This document shows positions 1-9,843 of a stretch of DNA of 64,000 nucleotides, piece by piece. Source of the stretch: JAKFWF01 sp963741505 (GTDB lineage: Bacteria; Pseudomonadota; Alphaproteobacteria; Rhizobiales; Hyphomicrobiaceae); assembly GCA_963741505.1 (NCBI GenBank), contig CAVUIJ010000013.1, forward strand, positions 310,001 to 374,000. The letters run 5' to 3'. Within the stretch, counting starts at the first letter, position 1. Every line of letters begins with the position of its first letter. The translations under genes and the position numbers were made by a program. Below the pieces are notes generated by a model. It did not search any database, was not told the origin of the DNA, and was given only the letters and a program-made list of their open reading frames with translations.

Positions 1-79
1 TGAAGCCTGCGGCGGCGATTGCCTCGAGCTTCTCCTCGAGGCTGCCGCTCAACGAAACCGTCGCGATCGACATTTTCAC
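1..79 (-). CDS. Sugar phosphate isomerase/epimerase-like TIM-barrel protein, N-terminal fragment
   Basis: Only the first ~26 codons lie in the window; the gene runs off the left edge. The protein begins VKMSIATVSLSGSLEEKLEA and continues AIAAAGF. This resembles the N-terminus of the xylose-isomerase-like TIM-barrel family that includes 3-dehydroshikimate dehydratase fused to a 4-hydroxyphenylpyruvate dioxygenase-like domain. I chose the GTG at 79 because an AGGA lies about 10 nt upstream; an ATG at 73 is the alternative. So little is visible that the exact enzyme cannot be named. Confidence 0.5.
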   Translation of the reverse strand, partial: MKMSIATVSLSGSLEEKLEAIAAAGF

Positions 80-250
80 GGGATGCGTTTCCTCTTGTCG
101 GCTCGACAGCGTTTGGGATAGCGCGGCCACGGCGCGATTCGGACGCTACCTGCCATCAGCGACCATGTGCTCCTGTGCCATCCTATCGTCAATTCCCAAG
201 TCTCTCGCGCTATATCAGCTAGAAAGGAAACGTCGCGGCAACGGGCCGCG
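80..250. other. Intergenic region with no recognised feature
   Basis: This gap separates the start of the truncated leftmost gene from the stop of the M20 peptidase. It should contain the promoter of the leftward gene. The minus strand shows a TTGACG hexamer near 190, but no convincing -10 box at the right spacing. I see no repeat, RNA or small gene here. Confidence 0.4.
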
Positions 251-1369
251 CTACTCCAGCGTCTCGAACAGCCGCCGCAGCAGGTTCATCCGTGGCGCCA
301 GCGACGACGCCAGTAGATGCTCGTTCATGGTGTGGGCGCCGTTGCCGTCGACGCCGAGGCCGTCGAGGGTCGGCACGAAGTGAGCGGTGAAATTGCCGTC
401 GCTGCCGCCGCCGGTCGCAACGCCGACAAGGTCGATGCCGAGCGGCGCAGCAAGCTCGCGGGCGTGCGCAAACAGCCGGGCGCCGGCCTCGTTCATCTCG
501 TAGGGTGGTCGGTTCAGGCCGCCGTTGACCTGCACACTGACGTCCGGGTTGTAGGACTCCAGCTTGCGGAAATGCTGCTCGAAGGCTTCGGCATCGGCGA
601 AGGTCTTGACCCGCATGTCGATCGTCGCCTCGCAGACAGCCGGCACCACGTTGTCGGCGGTGCCGCCGCTGATCCGGCCGACGTTGAATGTGACGCCGCG
701 GGCGTAGTCGGTCATCGCCTCGATGTCGACGACGTGGCGGGCGACTTCCAGGATCGCGCTGCGGCCGGCCTCGTGGTTGGCGCCCGAGTGCGCCGGCCGG
801 CCATGTGCGGTCAGCACGAAGCGGCCGACGCCCTTGCGCGACGTCACGATCTTGCCGCCGTCGCGCGCTGGCTCGGTGACGAGCACGTACCGGGCGTTGC
901 GGGCGTGAGACTCGATCAGTGCCCGCGAGGTCGGACTGCCGATCTCCTCGTCGGCGGAATAGATGAAGCGCAGCGGCAGCGGCGTCGTGCCGCCGGCCCG
1001 CGCGATCGCCCGGTAGGCGGCGAAGGCCAGGTGGGCGCCGCCCTTCATGTCGTAGATGCCGGGACCAAAGACGCGGTCGCCGTCGACCCGGAACGCCAGA
1101 TCCTTGATGGCGCCACGCGGATGCACGGTGTCGAGATGGCACAGCACCAGGACACACGGGCCGTCACCGCCCCATGCCGAGGACACCACCAAATGGTCGC
1201 CGAGGCCGTCGCGGCCGGCCACGCGCTCGACTTTGGCGCCCGCTTGCCGCCAATCCGCGGCGCATACATCCATGGCCCGATTGACGCCCTCGCGATCAGC
1301 GGTGTGGCTTTCGATCTCGACCCAGCGGCGAATGCCCTCGAGCATTTCCCCCACGTCCGCCGCTGTCAT
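251..1369 (-). CDS. M20-family metallopeptidase (CPG2/ArgE-like)
   Basis: A 372-residue cytoplasmic zinc-dependent hydrolase of the M20 family (glutamate carboxypeptidase, acetylornithine deacetylase and relatives). Visible metal-site motifs are HLDTVHP near residue 95, GIYDMKGG near 128 and SADEEIGS near 162. A lid-domain motif (GRPAHSG) follows, and GGGSDGNF lies near the C-terminus. Its ATG overlaps the TGA of the upstream EamA transporter (ATGA at 1366-1369) and GGAG precedes it, so the two are probably translationally coupled. Coupling to an exporter/importer suggests the peptidase processes the transported compound. The substrate (N-acyl amino acid or small peptide) cannot be read from sequence. 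Confidence 0.85.
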   Translation of the reverse strand: MTAADVGEMLEGIRRWVEIESHTADREGVNRAMDVCAADWRQAGAKVERVAGRDGLGDHLVVSSAWGGDGPCVLVLCHLDTVHPRGAIKDLAFRVDGDRVFGPGIYDMKGGAHLAFAAYRAIARAGGTTPLPLRFIYSADEEIGSPTSRALIESHARNARYVLVTEPARDGGKIVTSRKGVGRFVLTAHGRPAHSGANHEAGRSAILEVARHVVDIEAMTDYARGVTFNVGRISGGTADNVVPAVCEATIDMRVKTFADAEAFEQHFRKLESYNPDVSVQVNGGLNRPPYEMNEAGARLFAHARELAAPLGIDLVGVATGGGSDGNFTAHFVPTLDGLGVDGNGAHTMNEHLLASSLAPRMNLLRRLFETLE

Positions 1370-2280
1370 GTCAATTTCTCCTTCGTCGATTGTGATGCAG
1401 CCCTGGCCCGCGCCCGTGCCGAGGCGAGTTGCTGCTCGCGAATGGTGATGAAGAAGGCGGCGCCGATGATCAGCGCCGAACCGAGCCACGTGCTCCAGGT
1501 CGGGATTTCGCCGAACAGCCAATAGCCCCACGATGCCATCCACAACAGGCGAACATAATCCGCCGGCATCGAGACACTGACGTCGGCGATGCGCAGCGCC
1601 TTGATGTAGCCGTAGTTGCCGATGGCGGCGGCAGCGCCCATCGCCATCAGATACAGCCAGATCTCGAGACTGGGCATCACCCAGGTTGGGATCGCGCCCA
1701 GCATGGCGACCGGCAGGATCATCAGCGGCTGATAGAAGTTGATGGTCGTGACGCTGTCGTACTTGGCGAGTTCCTTCGACATCAGCAGGGAGGTGGCCCA
1801 CGTCGCACTCGACACCGCCGCCGCGATCGCCGCCCAGCTGATCACGCCCGAGCCCGGCTTCAGTACGATCAAGGCGCCGACGAGGCCGACGATCACCGCC
1901 GCCCATCGCCGCGACCCGACCGGCTCGCCGAACCACACGGCGCCGCCGATGGTGACGAAGATCGCGGTGGTGAAACTCAAGGCACCGGCGTCGGCCAGCG
2001 GCATCTGGCCGAGCGCGTAGTACCAGGCGGTCATCGAGCCCACGCCGATGATGCCGCGCGTCATCTGCAGCGGCAGGTTGTTGGTCCGCCACGACACCTG
2101 GCCGGGGCGGAACACGATCGGCAGCGTCACCAGGATGGTGAACATCGAGCGCAGGAACACGATCTCGAGCGTCGGAATGTGCGGGCTGACGTAGCGCACG
2201 CCGATATGCAGCAGCGATGATGTCAGCCCAGCCATCAGCATCATGGCGACGGCGGCCACGACCGGGCTCATGCCGAACAC
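1366..2280 (-). CDS. EamA/DMT-family transporter
   Basis: A 304-residue integral membrane protein of the drug/metabolite transporter superfamily. About ten hydrophobic segments are arranged as two EamA repeats; for example MTRGIIGVGSMTAWYYALGQ in the first repeat is typical of the family. The C-terminal tail is basic and cytoplasmic. It is the upstream partner of the M20 peptidase, with which it shares an ATGA overlap. Family members move amino acids, nucleotides or small organic compounds; the neighbour suggests an amino-acid-like substrate, but that is inference. Confidence 0.85.
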   Translation of the reverse strand: MFGMSPVVAAVAMMLMAGLTSSLLHIGVRYVSPHIPTLEIVFLRSMFTILVTLPIVFRPGQVSWRTNNLPLQMTRGIIGVGSMTAWYYALGQMPLADAGALSFTTAIFVTIGGAVWFGEPVGSRRWAAVIVGLVGALIVLKPGSGVISWAAIAAAVSSATWATSLLMSKELAKYDSVTTINFYQPLMILPVAMLGAIPTWVMPSLEIWLYLMAMGAAAAIGNYGYIKALRIADVSVSMPADYVRLLWMASWGYWLFGEIPTWSTWLGSALIIGAAFFITIREQQLASARARARAASQSTKEKLT

Positions 2281-2350
2281 GGTGCCCTCGGGGCGGGCAT
2301 CGAGTGCCGGGTCGCCATATCTTTCGTTTCTCCCCGCAAGCCTACCACTT

Positions 2351-2410
2351 GGTGCCTGGCTTCAGCCTGGCACCTCGGCCAGGAACGGAGCCAGGCTAAA
2401 GCCAGGCTCC
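2351..2410. repeat. REPIN-like double hairpin, family B copy 1
   Basis: Two adjacent hairpins: GGTGCC/GGCACC arms (2351-2374) and GGAGCC/GGCTCC arms (2387-2410). Their cores, CTGGCTTCAGCC and GGCTAAAGCCAG, are themselves inverted relative to each other. A second copy lies at 47352-47410 with the hairpin order swapped, that is, in the opposite orientation. The element lies between the start of the EamA transporter gene and the stop of dcd. Confidence 0.75.
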
Positions 2411-2503
2411 GCTGCCACAGCCGGCGCATCAAAGCCTGTTGCCCGCATCGGCGCCAGCCTGATCAGGCGCAGCAGCGCTGCGGCTGCGCTCATGCGTCGC
2501 AGC

Positions 2504-3643
2504 TCACTTGAAATGCTTCGACAATTTGAGCGCCTGGCCCTGGTAGTTGCTGCCCAGGTCGCGGCCATAGAGCATCTCGGGCGCTTCCGTCAGTCGTTCA
2601 TAGATGAGCCGGCCGATGATCTGGCCGTCCTCGAGCACGAACGGCACGTTGTGGCTGCGCACCTCCAGCACCACCCGCGCGCCCGATCCGCCGGCGGGCG
2701 CGTGGCCGAAGCCCGGGTCCATGAAGCCGGCGTAGTGCACCCGGAACTCGCCGACCAGCGGGTTGAACGGCATCATCTCGGCGGCGTAGGCCGGCGGCAC
2801 GTGCACCGCCTCCTTCGAGGCCAGGATGTAGAACTGGTCGGGATCGAGGATCAGCCTTCGGGTGGCGCCCTTGCCGGCGTGGATCGCCTCCCAGTAGTCG
2901 GCGATGGCGCAAGCGCCCGATACGTTGACGTCGACGAGCCCGGTGTGGCGCTTGGCACGATAGCCGACGAGGCCCTTGGCATCGCCGACGAGATCGACCG
3001 ACAATGCGATACCGCCGTCGATGTCTTCGACGCCGCCGCTGACGAGTCGGGCTTCCTCATGCAGCACCCGGAGCGCTTCGTCGGAAATCTGCGCGACGCC
3101 GCAGCGCAGCCGGAGCTGGCTCAAAGTCGAACCCTGGTGCACGACGATCGGGAACGTCTGCGGGCAGATCTCGGCATAGAGCGGGCCCGAATAGCCGGCC
3201 GGGATCTGGTCGAAGGCGGCGGCGCCATCGGCGATGACGCGGGTGAACACGTCGAGCCGACCGGTCGAACTCTTCGGATTGGCGGAGCCCGCAAGATCGG
3301 CCGGCAGGGCGAGCGATTCAAGCAGCGGCACGATGTAGACGCAGCCGGTCTCGAGCACCGCCCCCTTGGTCAGATCGAAAGTGTGCAACAGCAGGCCGTC
3401 GAGTTTCGATTTTACCGTCGTACCGGGGCCGGGAAGGAAGCTCGCGCGCACCCGATGCGCCACGCGCCCAGCCGCAGATCGAGGCTCGCGGGCTGCAGCT
3501 GCCGGCTCGCCAGCGGCTCCGATCAGCCGGATCGCGCCGCTCCGGGTCAGCGCGCGCAGCGCCTGCGCCGGCAGCACGCCGTGCTTGGGCCTAGCCGGCG
3601 CCGCCGCGGCCTTGGACATTCGCTTGACGGTCGATTTGGTCAT
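2504..3643 (-). CDS. dcd: 2'-deoxycytidine 5'-triphosphate deaminase, long double-domain form
   Basis: A 379-residue protein matching the long alphaproteobacterial dCTP deaminase, in which two trimeric-dUTPase-like domains are joined in one chain. Family members deaminate dCTP to dUTP, feeding dTMP synthesis. The N-terminal half contains SKLDGLLLHTFDL and FPIVVHQGSTLSQLRLR. The C-terminal half contains FYILASKEAVHVPPAYAAEM and the AGFMDPGFG segment typical of Dcd. About 75 N-terminal residues are basic and Ala/Pro-rich and may be an extension. Standard single-domain Dcd is about 190 residues, so the doubled length is expected for this subfamily. Confidence 0.85.
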   Translation of the reverse strand: MTKSTVKRMSKAAAAPARPKHGVLPAQALRALTRSGAIRLIGAAGEPAAAAREPRSAAGRVAHRVRASFLPGPGTTVKSKLDGLLLHTFDLTKGAVLETGCVYIVPLLESLALPADLAGSANPKSSTGRLDVFTRVIADGAAAFDQIPAGYSGPLYAEICPQTFPIVVHQGSTLSQLRLRCGVAQISDEALRVLHEEARLVSGGVEDIDGGIALSVDLVGDAKGLVGYRAKRHTGLVDVNVSGACAIADYWEAIHAGKGATRRLILDPDQFYILASKEAVHVPPAYAAEMMPFNPLVGEFRVHYAGFMDPGFGHAPAGGSGARVVLEVRSHNVPFVLEDGQIIGRLIYERLTEAPEMLYGRDLGSNYQGQALKLSKHFK

Positions 3644-3927
3644 GGACCTGCTGTGCCCGCGCCTTTTCGCCCCGTCAAGCCGCGGTTTCGGCCCGTGGCG
3701 CGGTTTTCAACCGCGGCGCCGCCGCTTGACCCGCCTGCCCGCGCGGGCTACGAAAATGCTGCACTCGTGGTGATTTGGCCGGCCGGCTTGCAGCCACGTT
3801 AAACAACTCGCTAAAGGGCCGCTTCCGGACAGCATGGCTTTTGCCTGCGGCTCCAACGGCGGTTGGGCCGGCTTTTCAGCTGGTCGCCCTCGACGAGAGG
3901 GCACTGCATGAGGAGTTGAGGTTTGCC

Positions 3928-5133
3928 ATGACCACCAAGAACATCACCGATCCCGCGCAATGGTCGCCCGAAACGCAGCTCGTGCACGGCGGCGTTCTGC
4001 GCTCGCAGTTCGGCGAGACCTCGGAAGCGCTGTTCCTGACCCAAGGCTTCGTCTACGCCAGCGCCGAGCAGGCGGAAGCCCGCTTCAAGAACGAGGACCC
4101 GGGCTACCAGTACAGCCGCTTCGGCAATCCGACGGTGTCGATGTTCGAAGAGCGCATCCGCCTGCTCGAGGGCGCCGAGGAAGCGCGTGCAACGGCGACT
4201 GGCATGGCGGCCGTGACGGCGGCGCTACTCGGATACCTTAAGGCCGGCGACCACATCGTTGCGGCCCGCGCAATGTTCGGCTCGTGCCGCTACGTGGTCG
4301 AGGACCTGTGCCCACGCCTCGGTATCGCCTCCACCCTGGTCGACGGCCGCAGCCTCGACAACTGGCGCGCAGCGGTGCGGCCGAACACGAAAGCCTTCTT
4401 CTTCGAGACGCCGGCCAACCCGACGCTGGAGCTGGTCGACATTCCCAGTGTCGCGAAAATCGCGCACGAACACGGTGCCCTCGTCTTCGTCGACAACGTG
4501 TTCGCGACGCCGATGCTGCAGAAGCCGTTACAGCTCGGCGCCGACGTCGTCATGTATTCGGCAACCAAGCACATCGATGGCCAGGGCCGGTGCCTGGGCG
4601 GCGTGGTGCTCGCGTCGAAGCAGTTCGTGAAGGACTATCTGCATGATTTCATCCGCCAGACCGGGCCGTCGCTGAGCCCGTTCAACGCCTGGGTGATGCT
4701 GAAGGGCCTGGAGACGCTGCCGATCCGGGTCAGGGCGCAGTGTGCGTCGGCGGCGATCATCGCCGATCATCTAGCCGGCCAGGCGGGCCGCGTCGGCCGC
4801 GTACTTTATCCCGGCCGTGCCGACCATCCGCAGGCGGCGATCGCCAGGGCACAGATGACGGGTGGCGGCCAGGTGGTGACGTTTGAAATCGCCGGCGGCA
4901 AGGCGGCGGCGTTCCGCTTCCTCAACGCGCTGAAACTGGTCAAGATCTCGAACAATCTCGGCGACACCAAGAGTCTGATCACGCATCCAACGACGACGAC
5001 GCACCAGCGCTTGAAGCCGGAGGCTCGGGCCGAGCTCGGCATCACCGACGGCATGGTGCGGCTGTCGATCGGCCTCGAAGCTGTCGAAGATCTCAAGACC
5101 GATCTCGATCAGGCGCTGCGGGCGGCGGCGTAA
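3928..5133 (+). CDS. metZ: O-succinylhomoserine sulfhydrylase
   Basis: A 401-residue PLP enzyme of the Cys/Met metabolism family. MetZ condenses O-succinylhomoserine with sulfide to give homocysteine in methionine synthesis. The PLP lysine is K214 in SATKHIDGQGR; the YQYSRFGNPT substrate loop (about 60-69) and VDNVFATP (about 188-195) are also present. The tail SLITHPTTTTH and VRLSIGLE is characteristic. The ATG at 3928 is chosen over an in-frame upstream start at 3775 because AGGAG (3911) and GAGG (3918) lie just before it and family similarity begins there. Cystathionine synthase is the alternative, but SATKHIDGQGRCLGG favours MetZ. Confidence 0.88.
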   Translation: MTTKNITDPAQWSPETQLVHGGVLRSQFGETSEALFLTQGFVYASAEQAEARFKNEDPGYQYSRFGNPTVSMFEERIRLLEGAEEARATATGMAAVTAALLGYLKAGDHIVAARAMFGSCRYVVEDLCPRLGIASTLVDGRSLDNWRAAVRPNTKAFFFETPANPTLELVDIPSVAKIAHEHGALVFVDNVFATPMLQKPLQLGADVVMYSATKHIDGQGRCLGGVVLASKQFVKDYLHDFIRQTGPSLSPFNAWVMLKGLETLPIRVRAQCASAAIIADHLAGQAGRVGRVLYPGRADHPQAAIARAQMTGGGQVVTFEIAGGKAAAFRFLNALKLVKISNNLGDTKSLITHPTTTTHQRLKPEARAELGITDGMVRLSIGLEAVEDLKTDLDQALRAAA

Positions 5134-5142
5134 GCTTGGATT

Positions 5143-5778
5143 CTAACCCTTCGCACGCGACAACAATCGCCACGCCATCACGATCCGGGCAGTGCCGGAT
5201 GCCAGGCACAGCGCCGCGAAGGCGAATGCCAGGGCTGCGAACCACTCAGGCCAAAGACAGCAGGCGGCGAACACCGCGATCGTCTCGCCGCCTTCCGCGA
5301 GCCCGCCGAGATAGTAGAGCGACTTGCGGCCCTGTACGCGGGTCTCGAGCCGCAACCGCTCGGCCATCACCGCGAAGGCCAGGAAGGCCGTGCCGTTGAC
5401 CAGGAAGCCCGCCAGCAATGTTGCCGCAGCGAGCGCATTCGCCGCCGGATCGTGCAGTGCGAACGCCAGGGGAAAAGCCGCGTAGACCGCGAAGTCGAGG
5501 CCGATGTCGAGATAGGCACCGCGATCGGTCGGCTTGGTCTGGCGGGCAACGGCGCCATCGAGCCCATCGAGAAGTCGCCCAGCGAGGAACAGCGCGAGGC
5601 CGGTCAGGAATGCGCCGCCCGCGATCGCCGCGGCACCGGCAATCCCCAAGCCCGCCCCGGCTATCGTGATCTGATCGGCGCCGATGCCTGCCACCGCAAT
5701 CCGCCGCGCCACCGCTTCAAGCGGCGGATCGATCAGGCGGCGCAGGCGGGCATCGAGCATGCCGTCATACTCCAGCAC
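5143..5778 (-). CDS. CDP-alcohol phosphatidyltransferase family protein
   Basis: A 211-residue membrane protein carrying the CDP-alcohol phosphatidyltransferase signature DGLDGAVARQTKPTDRGAYL followed by DIGLD near residues 73-97. The spacing between the AR pair and the conserved Gly/Asp block is about one residue shorter than the textbook pattern, as in other members of this subfamily. Around six hydrophobic segments surround it. Such enzymes transfer a phosphoalcohol from a CDP-activated lipid or alcohol during phospholipid synthesis. It converges on metZ with a 9-bp gap, so the two are unrelated transcriptionally. The acceptor alcohol is unknown. Confidence 0.8.
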   Translation of the reverse strand: MLEYDGMLDARLRRLIDPPLEAVARRIAVAGIGADQITIAGAGLGIAGAAAIAGGAFLTGLALFLAGRLLDGLDGAVARQTKPTDRGAYLDIGLDFAVYAAFPLAFALHDPAANALAAATLLAGFLVNGTAFLAFAVMAERLRLETRVQGRKSLYYLGGLAEGGETIAVFAACCLWPEWFAALAFAFAALCLASGTARIVMAWRLLSRAKG

Positions 5779-5841
5779 GAGTGCCTGGACGACACTTTCG
5801 TCCCGCTCCTCGTCCCCTTACGGGGAAGGGGGCAGAGAAAT

Positions 5842-6827
5842 TCACCCCCGCAAGTGACACGCTGCAAACTGGCCGGGTCGTACTTCTTTCAACGCTGGTT
5901 CCTCGACGCGGCAGCGCGCCTCGGCGTAGGGGCAGCGGGTGTGGAAGTGGCAACCCTTCGGCGGATTGATCGGGCTTGGAATTTCGCCTGCTAAGATGAT
6001 GCGTTTCGACTTGGCGGTCGGATCGGGCACCGGCACCGCCGACAGCAGCGCCTCGGTGTAAGGGTGTTGCGGACTTGCATAAAGCTGCTTCTTGTCGGCG
6101 ATCTCGACGATGCGGCCGAGGTACATCACCGCCACCCGGTGCGAAATGTGCTGCACCACGGCGAGATCATGCGCGATGAAGAGAAATGAGAGACCAAACT
6201 CCTGCTGCAGGTCGATCAGCAAGTTGATCACCTGCGCCTGCACCGACACATCGAGCGCCGAGACCGGCTCGTCGCACACGATCACCTTCGGATTGAGCGC
6301 CAGCGCGCGGGCGATCACGAGACGCTGGCGCTGGCCACCGGAAAACTCGTGCGGGTATCGCGACAGTTGGTCAGGCCTGAGGCCGACCTTGCCGAACAGC
6401 CACGCCACCCGTTCTGCGATCTGGGCCTTGCTCCAATGCTCGAAGTTGCGCAGCGGCTCGCCGACGATGTCGACCGCCCGCATGCGCGGATTGAGCGAGG
6501 AATAGGGATCCTGGAAGACCACCTGCAGGCCGCGTCGCTCCGCCCGCATCTCGGCGCGCGACAGGCCATCGATACGCTTGCCGGCCAGGTCGATCTCGCC
6601 CGCCGTCGGCTCGATCAGCCGCAGGATCAGCTTGCCGACGGTGGACTTGCCGCAACCGGATTCGCCGACGAGGCCCAGCGTCTCGGCTGGCCCGATCGAG
6701 AAGCTGATGCCGTCGACCGCCTTCACCGGCGCCGACACCAGCCCCAGCAGACCGCGCCGAACGGGAAAGTGCTTCTTCAAATCGCGCACGGCGAGCACTG
6801 GTGCGGTCGTCATGGCAGGGGCGTCAT

Positions 6828-6831
<4 letters not shown>
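5842..6831 (-). CDS. Oligopeptide/dipeptide ABC transporter ATP-binding protein (DppF/OppF type)
   Basis: A 329-residue cytoplasmic ATPase and last gene of a five-gene peptide-type importer. Walker A is GESGCGKST, the signature is FSGGQRQRLVIARALAL, and Walker B is VIVCDEPVSALD. The C-terminal oligopeptide-transporter extension GCHFHTRCPYAEARC is present. I chose the ATG at 6831 because it overlaps the TGA of the preceding ATPase gene (ATGA, 6828-6831); an in-frame upstream start at 6867 would overlap that gene by 40 bp. It pairs with the DppD-type subunit to drive transport. The substrate could be peptides, nickel, opines or other small molecules. Confidence 0.88.
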
Positions 6832-7822
<991 letters not shown>

Positions 7823-7823
<1 letters not shown>

Positions 7824-8737
7824 CAATGCCCCTTCGCGGCGCGCGGATCGAGCCAGTCGCGCAGGCCGTCGCCGAGCAGGTTGACCGCCAGCACCGTCAC
7901 CGACAGGAACATCGCCGGGATCAGCACGATGTAGGGTTTGACCTCCCACACCGCGCGGCCCTCGGCCATGATATTGCCCCACGACGGGATGGTCGGCGGC
8001 GTGCCGGCGCCGATGAACGACAGGATCGCCTCGACGATCATGGCGGAGGCGCAGATGTAGGTCGCCTGCACCGTCATCGGCGCCATCGTGTTGGGCAGGA
8101 TGTGCCGCCAGATGATCATCGGCGTGCGCGTGCCCGACGCGATCGCGGCATCGACGTAGGGCTGCTCGCGCAGGGTCAGGACCACGCCGCGCACGAGGCG
8201 GGCGACGCGCGGCACCTCGGCGACGGCGATGGCGGTGATGACGTTCTTCACGCTGGCGCCCGAGAACGCCATCATGGCGATGGCGAGCAGGATCGGCGGG
8301 ATCGACATCAGGCCGTCCATGATCCGCATCACGATCGAATCGGCGAACCGCGAGAAGCCCGAGAACAGGCCGATCACCAGTCCGATCAGCGAGGCGATGA
8401 TCGCCACCGAGAAGCCGACCAGTAGCGAAATGCGGGTGCCGTACAGCACCCGCGAATAGAGATCGCGGCCGACCTGGTCGGTGCCGAACCAATACTCCGC
8501 CGACGGCGCGCGATTGCGCTTGGCCGGCGCGATCGCGGTCGGATCGACGGACGTCAACAGCGGCGCCAAGGCGGCGATGCTGAGCAGGATCAGCAGCAGA
8601 ATGCCGCCAATCACCACGTTCGGATGGTTGAGCGCAAAGTTCAGCACCGGGCCGCGCGCTTTTCGCGGCGGATAGACCGCCTGCGGCGGCGTGAAGGCCG
8701 CAGCCTTCGTCTGGGCTGTGGGAGACGTGGTGCTCAA
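7823..8737 (-). CDS. Peptide-type ABC transporter permease (DppC/OppC type)
   Basis: A 304-residue inner-membrane permease with a cytoplasmic N-terminal tail of about 40 residues, a first membrane helix (VVIGGILLLILLSIAALAPL), then the five-helix core. The EAA-loop region reads YVDAAIASGTRTPMIIWRHI near residues 195-215, which docks to the ATPases. FGTDQVGRD near residue 85 is characteristic of the DppC/OppC branch. Its start shares an ATGA overlap with the upstream DppB-type permease. Confidence 0.88.
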
Positions 8738-9675
8738 TATCTGATCCTCGGATCAAGCACGGTGTAGATCAGGTCGATCAGCAGATTGACCAGCACATAG
8801 ACGAACGAGAACAGCAGCACCACGCCCTGGATGACGGGATAGTCGCGCCTGAGGATCGAATCGAGCGTCAGCCGGCCGAGACCGGGAATGGCGAACACGC
8901 TTTCGGTCACCACCGCGCCGCCGATCAACAGCGCTATGCCGATGCCGATCACGGTGACAATCGGCACCGCTGCATTCTTCAGTGCATGCAGGAACAGGAT
9001 GTCACGTCGGGCAACGCCCTTGGCAAGCGCGGTGCGAATGTAGTCCTGGCTCAGCACTTCCAGCATCGTCGCGCGGGTGATGCGGGCGATCAGCGCGATG
9101 TAGATGAAGCCCAGCGCCAGGGACGGCAGCACCAGGTTTTCGAGCCACGGCAGGATGCCTTGCGAGATCGGCGTATAGCCCTGCACCGGCAACAGGTCCC
9201 AACGCAGCGCGAACAGGTAGATCAGCACGTAGCCGACGACGAACACCGGCGCGGAAAAACCGACCACGGCCAGCGCCATCAGGGCGGTGTCGATCCAGGT
9301 GCCGCGCTTCCAGGCGGCGATTACCCCCATCGGCACCGCGATGACGATGGCAAGGACCAGCGTCAGCAGCATCAGCGACAATGTCGGCTCGATGCGCTGT
9401 GCGATCATGCCCGACACCGGCAGCTTGGTCAGGATCGATTTTCCGAGATCGCCGTGCAGGATGCCCCACGACCATTCGAAGAAGCGCGTATGGAACGGCC
9501 GGTTGAGCCCCATCGCCTCGCGAATTCGGGCGATGTCGGCGTCGGTCGCCTGGTCGCCAGCATTGGCCGCGGCCGGATCGGAGGGGTCGAGATAGATCAG
9601 CGAGAACACGATCAGCGCCACGACAGCCATGACCGGGATCGTCGCCAGGATGCGTCTCAGGATGTAGGCGAGCAT
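8734..9675 (-). CDS. Peptide-type ABC transporter permease (DppB/OppB type)
   Basis: A 313-residue inner-membrane permease starting MLAYILRRILATIPVM, the usual DppB N-terminus with the first helix. The EAA-loop region is DYIRTALAKGVARRDILFLH. It pairs with the DppC-type permease to form the channel of the importer. The gap of about 170 bp to the binding-protein gene upstream holds a REPIN-like repeat, which could influence relative expression of binding protein and permeases. Confidence 0.88.
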   Translation of the reverse strand: MLAYILRRILATIPVMAVVALIVFSLIYLDPSDPAAANAGDQATDADIARIREAMGLNRPFHTRFFEWSWGILHGDLGKSILTKLPVSGMIAQRIEPTLSLMLLTLVLAIVIAVPMGVIAAWKRGTWIDTALMALAVVGFSAPVFVVGYVLIYLFALRWDLLPVQGYTPISQGILPWLENLVLPSLALGFIYIALIARITRATMLEVLSQDYIRTALAKGVARRDILFLHALKNAAVPIVTVIGIGIALLIGGAVVTESVFAIPGLGRLTLDSILRRDYPVIQGVVLLFSFVYVLVNLLIDLIYTVLDPRIRY

Positions 9676-9717
9676 TAGGGGTTGGTGCCTTGTTATCCGC
9701 CAATTCGCGAAGTCGCG

Positions 9718-9820
9718 TAGGTTGGGTTAGGACGCCCCCTTGCGTCCGTAACCCAACAACTTACGTAGCCCCCGCGGAACGTTGGGTTACGCGCGAAGGG
9801 GCGCGCCAACCCAACCTACG
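9718..9820. repeat. REPIN-like inverted repeat pair, family A copy 1
   Basis: A left half starting GTAGGTTGGGTTA (9718) and pairing with TAACCCAAC (to about 9757) is followed by a right half that begins GTTGGGTTACGC (9781) and ends AACCCAACCTACG (9820). The outer arms GTAGGTTGGGTT/AACCCAACCTAC are inverted. The same architecture occurs at 15775-15877. The layout is that of a REP doublet (REPIN). It lies between the binding-protein gene and the DppB-type permease gene of the importer operon. Confidence 0.8.
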
Positions 9821-9843
9821 AGTGAGACCAGCGTAGCGTCCAT

